A stretch of DNA of 34,354 nucleotides from Candidatus Rokubacteria bacterium 13_1_40CM_68_15 (lineage in GTDB: Bacteria > Methylomirabilota > Methylomirabilia > Rokubacteriales > CSP1-6): positions 1 to 34,354 of the forward strand of contig MNEG01000040.1 in the NCBI GenBank assembly GCA_001917585.1, written 5' to 3'. The number at the start of each line of letters is the position of its first letter. Position 1 is the stretch's first letter. The position numbers were made by a program, and so were the translations under genes. Of the stretch, positions 28,965 through 34,354 are shown one piece after another. The notes under the pieces were generated by a model. It was not told where the DNA came from. It ran no database searches and worked only from the letters and a program-made list of their open reading frames with translations.

Positions 28965-30838
28965 ATCTGCGAGCCGGCCTGCGGCGAGTGGACACGCCGC
29001 TGGCCCGTTCGCTCCTGCTCGGTGTCGCGGTCAGTCTCGCCGTCACGGTGGTGTCGCGCTTCGGTGGGTTGGCGGGCTGGGAGACGCGAGCGATCGATGC
29101 CTTCCTGTTCTTCCGCGATCGCGTCCCGACGCCCGAGATCGTGCTGGTGAACATCGACGAAGCCGCGTTCCAGGAGATGGGGGAGCGCCAGCCACTTCCC
29201 CGGCGGTACCTGGCGGATCTCGCCGAGTTCCTGCTCCAGAGCGGCGCCCGCGTCGTCGGCTTCGACGTCCAGCTGAAGAAGGCGACGACCCCCGAGGAGG
29301 ACGGCGCCCTCGTCGCCGTGACCCGGCGCTGGGATGGCCGGAGTGGACGGCTGGTGTTCACGACCGTGGCCAACCCGGTCGACGAGGCGCGGCCGGCCCG
29401 CTACGCGCCGACGCCGGCGTACTCGCCCGATCTCCGCGCGCTCTTCGGCTTCGCCAACGCTCCGCTCAGCCCGGACGGCCTGGTCCGCGTTGCGCGGCCG
29501 GTGTTGCCGGCTGTCGACAACGGTTACCTCCCGTCGTTCGCCCTCGCCGTGCTGGCCGCCTGCGAGGGCTACTCGCAGGCGACGCTGGCCGCGGCGTTGA
29601 GCGCCGGCCCCTCGCGCGACGTGGTGCTGCCGGTGGGCGATCCGAAGCGGGGCATCACCCGCCACGACGCGATCTCGGTGGGCACCCTGCGCGACACCGT
29701 GTGGCGCATCGACTACGTCGGCCAGCCCGGCGCCTTCGCCTCGTTTCCGGCGGGCGCCCTCATGTCGGTGGCGCGCAGCGGCGTCCGCCCCGAGGGCGAC
29801 AATCCGTTCCGCGGCAAGATCGTGCTGGTGGGCGCCACCTTCGGGGAGAGTCGCGATTTCTACGGCACGCCGATGGGGCTGATGAGCGGCGTGGAGATCC
29901 AGGCGAACATCGTCCACACGCTGCTGTCGCGCCGGGCGCTGCTCCCGCCGCCGTGGGCGCTCAACATGGCGCTGCTCGTCACCGCCTGTCTGTGGATCTC
30001 GCTGCTCTCGGTGCGGATGCGCCAGGTCTGGGTGATCGTGCTGAGTCTCGGCCTGGTCGTCGTCTTCGTGGCGTTGAGCTACGAGGCGTACAGCCGGGGC
30101 TACTGGCTGGACTTCATCGCGCCGCTGGCCGTGATGAAGTTCTACCGGCAGGGCTCCACCCACCTGGCCCGGCGTCGACTCAACGCTGCGTTCGGACAGT
30201 ACGTGAGCAAGGAAGTCCTGGAGCGCGTGCTTCGCGAAGGGGCGCGGCTCGGCGGCGAGGTGCGCACGGTCTCGGTGCTGATGTCCGACGTCCGGGGGTT
30301 CACCACGCTCTCGGAGCAGCTGCCCCCGTGGCGGATCTCCGAGATCATGAACGAGTACTTCACGGCGATGGTCGACGTGATCATGCGCCACCGCGGCCTC
30401 GTCAACGACTTCATCGGCGACGGCATCCTCGCCGTGTACGCCGCACCGGTCGACGATGCCGACCACGCCTGGCATGCGGTCGAGACCGCGCTTGGCATGC
30501 AGCGGGCGCTGGCCGAGCTGAACCGGATGTGGGCCGCGCGGGGTGCGCCCACGCTGGCCATGGGCGTGGCGATCAACACCGGCGAGGTGTTTGCCGGTAC
30601 CATGGGCTCGCCGCGCAAGAAGAAGTACTCGGTGCTCGGCGACACCGTGAACACGGTCGCGCGGATCGAAGCCATGAATCGCGAGCTGGGCACGGAGATC
30701 CTCATCTCGAGCGCGACGCTGGCGGCGGTGAAGGGCCGCGTGCTCGTGCGTGAGCGGGGAGCCGTGAAGGTGAAGGGCAAGGCCGAGCCGGTCGATCTCT
30801 ACGAGCTGATGGAAACCACGGAACCAGGAGGTTCTTGA
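28958..30838 (+). CDS. CHASE2 sensor-class III adenylate/guanylate cyclase
   Basis: The 626-aa product has an N-terminal membrane helix (about 18-35), an extracytoplasmic CHASE2 domain (EIVLVNIDEAAFQEMG to about 320, with GKIVLVGATFGESRDFY), three membrane helices (about 332-390) and a class III cyclase domain. Metal-binding Asp residues are in MSDVRGFTTL (about 440) and FIGDGILAVY (about 487), and the transition-state Asn/Arg are in VLGDTVNTVARIE. At the site usually occupied by the base-selecting Lys (xDKxIGD) it reads NDFIGD, so substrate choice is uncertain. GTG 28958 overlaps the CHAT stop by 7 nt. It should turn an envelope signal into cyclic nucleotide. Confidence 0.93.
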   Translation: MVDLRAGLRRVDTPLARSLLLGVAVSLAVTVVSRFGGLAGWETRAIDAFLFFRDRVPTPEIVLVNIDEAAFQEMGERQPLPRRYLADLAEFLLQSGARVVGFDVQLKKATTPEEDGALVAVTRRWDGRSGRLVFTTVANPVDEARPARYAPTPAYSPDLRALFGFANAPLSPDGLVRVARPVLPAVDNGYLPSFALAVLAACEGYSQATLAAALSAGPSRDVVLPVGDPKRGITRHDAISVGTLRDTVWRIDYVGQPGAFASFPAGALMSVARSGVRPEGDNPFRGKIVLVGATFGESRDFYGTPMGLMSGVEIQANIVHTLLSRRALLPPPWALNMALLVTACLWISLLSVRMRQVWVIVLSLGLVVVFVALSYEAYSRGYWLDFIAPLAVMKFYRQGSTHLARRRLNAAFGQYVSKEVLERVLREGARLGGEVRTVSVLMSDVRGFTTLSEQLPPWRISEIMNEYFTAMVDVIMRHRGLVNDFIGDGILAVYAAPVDDADHAWHAVETALGMQRALAELNRMWAARGAPTLAMGVAINTGEVFAGTMGSPRKKKYSVLGDTVNTVARIEAMNRELGTEILISSATLAAVKGRVLVRERGAVKVKGKAEPVDLYELMETTEPGGS

Positions 30839-31772
30839 TGGCCCGCGTCGTGGCAGTGCTCGCGCTCCTCCTCGTCGCCGGAGCTGCTGCTGCGCAGTCC
30901 ACCGAGACGGTCGGCATGATCACCGAGATCAAGACCGGCCGCGGCCGTCTCGAGGTCCGGAGCGGCGGCGACTGGCGTCGCGCCGGACCCCTGCAGGCGC
31001 TGCGCGCCGGCGATGCCGTGCGCGCCACGGACGACGCGGTGGCCGTGGTCATGTTGAGTGGCGGGGGAACGGTGAAGATCGAGGCGGCGAACCGTACACG
31101 GTGGCCGCGCGGGCCGACGACACGCGCACGCAGAAGGCGCGCACGCTCGTGCAGGCGGGCCTGGGCTTCCTGGCCGCCGGTCAACGCGAGGCGCCGACGG
31201 CGGTCCTCAGTACCCGCAGCGCGACCAAGCCGCCGGTCGTCATCGCGCCACGCAACACGAGCGTGCTCCCGGGCCCGCTCGCGCTGGAGTGGGCCGGGAG
31301 CCGCTTCGCGCGGTACACGGTGCGCCTCGTCGGGCCGTCGGGCCCCGTCTTCGAGCGCCGTGGCGTCGCCGGCGGGCGGCTCGACTATCCGTCGGACGCG
31401 CCCGCGCTGACGCCGGGCACGCGCTACACCATCCAGGTGGCCAGCGGAGAACAGGCACCACAAGAGGCGTGGTTCGAGGTGCTCGACGCCGACCGAGCCC
31501 GCATGGTCGCCGACGACCTGGCCGCGCTCACCCAGAGCTTCGCCGGCGGCGCGTCGCGGAACTCGGTCGCGGTGGTGCGGGCGGGCATGCTCGCCAGCGC
31601 CGGGCTGCTCCACGACGCCCGCCGGGTGGTCCTTGACGCGCTGGCCAGCGACCCCGACGAAGCCGCGCTGCACCAGGTGCTCGGCAACCTGTACCAGAAG
31701 AGCGGTCTCGGTGAGCTGGCCGCGGAATCGTACGACGAGGCTCAGTTCCTGCTCACCCGCAACGCGAAGTAG
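30838..31772 (+). CDS. Exported FecR-like protein with C-terminal TPR, frame break near 31094
   Basis: AGGAGG precedes ATG 30838, whose A is the last base of the cyclase stop (TGATG). A signal peptide (VVAVLALLLVAGAAAAQS) is followed by a FecR-type beta domain (GRLEVRSGGDWRRAG, LRAGDAVRATDDAVAVVML). The frame then breaks: after IEAAN the sensible text (PYTVAARADDTRTQKAR) continues one frame back, and one extra C at about 31092-31093 would restore it. The rest has a fibronectin-like region (LEWAGSRFARYTVRLV) and a TPR-like end (LHQVLGNLYQKSGLGELAAESY). With the CHAT and CHASE2 genes it forms an envelope signalling operon. It may be a pseudogene or carry a sequencing error. Confidence 0.75.
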
Positions 31773-31794
31773 CGCCGCCGCCGGGGTGGTTTGC

Positions 31795-31823
31795 TTGACA
31801 CCCCCCCAGCGCCTCGATAGATT
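31795..31823 (+). promoter_or_regulatory. Near-consensus sigma-70 promoter for a leaderless nuoL transcript
   Basis: TTGACA (31795-31800) is a perfect -35, separated by 17 bp from TAGATT (31818-31823). The -10 ends 6 nt before the GTG at 31830, placing the expected transcription start on the start codon. There is no room for a Shine-Dalgarno. This is the best promoter in the window. Confidence 0.75.
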
Positions 31824-31829
31824 GGCCCG

Positions 31830-34346
31830 GTGTCGAGCGCTGTCTGGCTGATTCCCGCTTTTCCGCTGGCCGGCGCTCTCCTCAACATCCTGTTCGGACG
31901 CTTCACTGGACGTCGCGCGCACTGGATCGCCGTGCCCGCGCTCGCCGCCTCGTTCGTGACCTCGTGCGTCGTCTTCTCGCGCGTGTCGAGCGGACGGGCG
32001 TTGACCGCGCAACTGGCTCCCTGGATCGTCGCCGGCGAGTTCGAGGCGTGGGTGACCGCGCACGTCGATCCGCTCACCGGCGTCATGCTCCTCGTCGTCA
32101 CCGGCGTCGGGTTCCTGATTCATCTCTACTCCGTCGGGTACATGCACGGCGATCCCGGGTACGCGCGCTTCTTTGCCTACCTCAACCTCTTCGTCTTCTC
32201 GATGACGATGCTGGTGCTCGCCGGCAACTTCCTCCTCCTCTACGTCTTCTGGGAGGCGGTCGGTCTCTGCTCGTATCTGCTGATCGGCTTCTGGTACACG
32301 CGCCCGGCCGCGGCCGAGGCCGGCAAGAAGGCGTTCATCGTCAATCGCGTCGGCGATTTCGGCTTCGGACTCGGCGTCCTGTGGCTGTGGACGGCGCTCG
32401 GCACGCTCGACTACGCCGACGTCTTCGCCAAGGCGGGCGACCTGACGCCCGGCGTGGCGACCGCCATCGCGCTCCTGCTCTTCATGGGAGCGTGCGGGAA
32501 ATCGGCCCAGCTCCCCCTGCACGTATGGCTGCCCGATGCTATGGAAGGCCCGACGCCGGTTTCGGCTCTGATTCATGCCGCCACCATGGTGACGGCCGGC
32601 GTCTACATGGTTGCGCGAAGCCACACGCTGTTCGAGCGCTCGGGCGTGGCGCTCGAGGTCGTCGCCGTCGTGGGCACCATCACCGCCGTGTTCGCCGCCT
32701 CCATCGGACTCGTCCAGACCGACATCAAGCGCGTGCTCGCCTATTCGACCATCAGCCAGCTCGGCTACATGTTCGCCGCGGTCGGCCTCGGCGCGTACGC
32801 GGCCGGGATCTTTCACCTCGTGACGCACGCCTTCTTCAAGGCGCTGCTCTTCCTCGGTGCGGGCAGCGTCATCCACGGCCTGGGTGGCGAGCAGGATCTG
32901 CGGAGGATGGGCGGGCTGGCGCCGAAGATGGTGACGACGACGATCACCATGACCGTCGGCGCCGTCGGCCTCGCCGGGCTCCCGCCCTTCGCCGGCTTCT
33001 TCTCGAAAGACGAGATCCTCCACGCGGCGTACTCGAGCCATCACCGGCTGCTGTGGACGTTCCTCTTGCTCGGCGCGTTCATGACCGCGTTCTACTCGTT
33101 CCGGCTCATCTTCCTGACCTTCTTCGGCGGCCCGCGGATGTCGCGCGAGGTCGCCCACCACGTCCACGAGTCGCCGTGGGTGATGACGCTGCCCCTCGTC
33201 GTGCTGGCCGTGCTGACGTTCCTCGCCGGCTGGGCCGTCGGGATGCCGTCGGAGGGGGGTACGCGCTTCGCGCGGTTCCTCAGCCCGGTCTTCCCGCCGG
33301 CCGCGCACGAGTGGAGCGGCGTGGTGACCCTCATGCTGGCCGTGCTCAGCACGATCGCGGCGAGCGCGGGGATCGTGCTCGCCTGGTTGACCATCAGCCA
33401 GCTCGGCTACATGTTCGCCGCGGTCGGCCTCGGCGCGTACGCGGCCGGGATCTTTCACCTCGTGACGCACGCCTTCTTCAAGGCGCTGCTCTTCCTCGGT
33501 GCGGGCAGCGTCATCCACGGCCTGGGTGGCGAGCAGGATCTGCGGAGGATGGGCGGGCTGGCGCCGAAGATGGTGACGACGACGATCACCATGACCGTCG
33601 GCGCCGTCGGCCTCGCCGGGCTCCCGCCCTTCGCCGGCTTCTTCTCGAAAGACGAGATCCTCCACGCGGCGTACTCGAGCCATCACCGGCTGCTGTGGAC
33701 GTTCCTCTTGCTCGGCGCGTTCATGACCGCGTTCTACTCGTTCCGGCTCATCTTCCTGACCTTCTTCGGCGGCCCGCGGATGTCGCGCGAGGTCGCCCAC
33801 CACGTCCACGAGTCGCCGTGGGTGATGACGCTGCCCCTCGTCGTGCTGGCCGTGCTGACGTTCCTCGCCGGCTGGGCCGTCGGGATGCCGTCGGAGGGGG
33901 GTACGCGCTTCGCGCGGTTCCTCAGCCCGGTCTTCCCGCCGGCCGCGCACGAGTGGAGCGGCGTGGTGACCCTCATGCTGGCCGTGCTCAGCACGATCGC
34001 GGCGAGCGCGGGGATCGTGCTCGCCTGGTTCCGGTACGCCGCGGCGCCGGTGAAAGCCGACACGATCGGGCGCCCGCGGACGCTCTTCCACAAGCTGCTG
34101 CGGAACGCGTACTACGTGGACTTCATCTACGACCGGCTGATCGTCCAGCCGCTCTACGCGCTGTCGGTGTTCCTGGCCCGCCGGGTCGACCTCGGCGTCA
34201 TCGATGGCCTCGTCAATGCCCTGGGTCGCGCGGTGGTGGCGTGGGCGGCGGGGTTCCGCCGACTCCAGACGGGCTACGTGGTGAACTATGCGCTGACGAT
34301 GCTCGTGGGCGCCGTCCTGCTCGTGGGCTTCCTGTTGGCGCGATGA
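31830..34346 (+). CDS. nuoL: NADH-quinone oxidoreductase subunit L with internal duplication
   Basis: NuoL is the distal proton-pumping membrane subunit of complex I. The 838-aa product has the family parts: FWEAVGLCSYLLIGFWY with the key Glu, ACGKSAQLPLHVWLPDAMEG with the key Lys, HAFFKALLFLGAGSVIHGL, and GFFSKDEILHAAY with the C-terminal channel Lys. Usual length is about 610-660. Residues about 307-520 are repeated exactly as 521-734, so the HAFFKALLF and FFSKDEIL segments occur twice. Without the extra copy the length is 624, as expected. It begins its own transcription unit at GTG 31830, with no nuoK upstream, and overlaps the next gene (ATGA). The duplicated form may not be functional, or may be an assembly artefact. 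Confidence 0.93.
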   Translation: MSSAVWLIPAFPLAGALLNILFGRFTGRRAHWIAVPALAASFVTSCVVFSRVSSGRALTAQLAPWIVAGEFEAWVTAHVDPLTGVMLLVVTGVGFLIHLYSVGYMHGDPGYARFFAYLNLFVFSMTMLVLAGNFLLLYVFWEAVGLCSYLLIGFWYTRPAAAEAGKKAFIVNRVGDFGFGLGVLWLWTALGTLDYADVFAKAGDLTPGVATAIALLLFMGACGKSAQLPLHVWLPDAMEGPTPVSALIHAATMVTAGVYMVARSHTLFERSGVALEVVAVVGTITAVFAASIGLVQTDIKRVLAYSTISQLGYMFAAVGLGAYAAGIFHLVTHAFFKALLFLGAGSVIHGLGGEQDLRRMGGLAPKMVTTTITMTVGAVGLAGLPPFAGFFSKDEILHAAYSSHHRLLWTFLLLGAFMTAFYSFRLIFLTFFGGPRMSREVAHHVHESPWVMTLPLVVLAVLTFLAGWAVGMPSEGGTRFARFLSPVFPPAAHEWSGVVTLMLAVLSTIAASAGIVLAWLTISQLGYMFAAVGLGAYAAGIFHLVTHAFFKALLFLGAGSVIHGLGGEQDLRRMGGLAPKMVTTTITMTVGAVGLAGLPPFAGFFSKDEILHAAYSSHHRLLWTFLLLGAFMTAFYSFRLIFLTFFGGPRMSREVAHHVHESPWVMTLPLVVLAVLTFLAGWAVGMPSEGGTRFARFLSPVFPPAAHEWSGVVTLMLAVLSTIAASAGIVLAWFRYAAAPVKADTIGRPRTLFHKLLRNAYYVDFIYDRLIVQPLYALSVFLARRVDLGVIDGLVNALGRAVVAWAAGFRRLQTGYVVNYALTMLVGAVLLVGFLLAR
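32747..34030 (+). repeat. Exact 642-bp tandem duplication inside nuoL
   Basis: Copy 1 is 32747-33388 and copy 2 is 33389-34030. I find no base difference between them by reading. The period is 642 bp (214 codons), so the frame is kept. The boundaries show no microhomology: copy 1 is preceded by TATTC and copy 2 is followed by CCGGTAC, the normal continuation. It is either a very recent tandem duplication or an assembly error. Confidence 0.93.
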
Positions 34347-34354
34347 AGCCCCGG
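34343..34354 (+). CDS. nuoM: Start of the next gene, probably nuoM, cut by the window end
   Basis: ATG 34343 overlaps the nuoL stop (ATGA) and four codons (MKPR) are visible. nuoM usually follows nuoL, so this identity is by position only. Confidence 0.35.

Noticed and set aside
26640..31100. Programmed -1 frameshifting in the CHAT and FecR-like genes
   Set aside because: No X-XXY-YYZ slippery heptamer or downstream pseudoknot is evident; single-base loss in short G or C runs is simpler.
30702..34091. A 1129-codon open frame on the minus strand
   Set aside because: It is the antisense shadow of the cyclase end, FecR-like gene and nuoL; it is Arg/Glu/His-rich low-complexity text typical of reversed GC-rich genes and repeats with the nuoL duplication.

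Overview
This is a GC-rich (roughly 70% by eye), densely packed bacterial window with many 1-8 nt stop/start overlaps, frequent GTG starts and no RNA genes that I can see. Gene content (Ldh-family and RraA-family proteins, a sugar-acid IlvD-type dehydratase, acyl-CoA enzymes, CHAT/CHASE2 signalling, nuoL) together with the base composition suggests an uncultivated soil or subsurface lineage such as Rokubacteria/Methylomirabilota. That placement is inference only; the window holds no marker gene.

Layout. 1-3312 (+): a tightly overlapped operon with the end of an Ldh-family dehydrogenase, a 74-aa unknown protein, an APC permease and a CorA channel. 3408-4663 (-): a BadF/BadG-type sugar kinase and a cysteine-containing metal/[2Fe-2S]-binding protein. 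4791-6968 (+): an MlaC-like protein and a sodium:solute symporter. 6949-9909 (-): a degenerate, C-terminally truncated adenylate-forming protein and a NagZ-type GH3 N-acetylhexosaminidase. 10142-11157 (+): two small envelope proteins. 11278-12318 (-): a NamZ-like (DUF1343, GH171) exo-N-acetylmuramidase with a replaced C-terminus. 12350-13279 (+): MurQ. Kinase, symporter, NagZ, NamZ and MurQ lie within 9.5 kb and together spell out a peptidoglycan amino-sugar salvage route.

13242-19293: MOSC protein, IlvD/Edd-family dehydratase, divergent SDR, an acyl-CoA dehydrogenase/crotonase pair and an unknown protein. 19294-20994 (-): DJ-1/PfpI, VIT1/CCC1 and gamma-carbonic-anhydrase-like genes. 21065-24190 (+): type III polyketide synthase, methyltransferase and FAD oxidoreductase, a likely phenolic-lipid or quinone pathway. 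24230-26418: RraA-like protein and an M23 endopeptidase. 26488-31772 (+): an exported CHAT-TPR protein, a CHASE2-class III cyclase and a FecR-like exported protein; the first and third each carry a one-base frame break. 31830-34346 (+): nuoL with an exact in-frame 642-bp tandem duplication, overlapping the start of the next gene.

The most unusual structures are: (i) two arrays of related 57/60-bp repeats, one after the SDR and one between the polyketide synthase and methyltransferase genes. Each overlaps the upstream stop codon and keeps an open frame, and in the second the repeat supplies the next gene's start codon. (ii) The nuoL duplication. (iii) A rearranged junction at about 11.1-11.4 kb that alters the 3' ends of two convergent genes. 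(iv) -10-like boxes placed 5-7 nt before start codons, suggesting leaderless transcripts. (v) A dispersed GGGGC-GTA-GCCCC hairpin.
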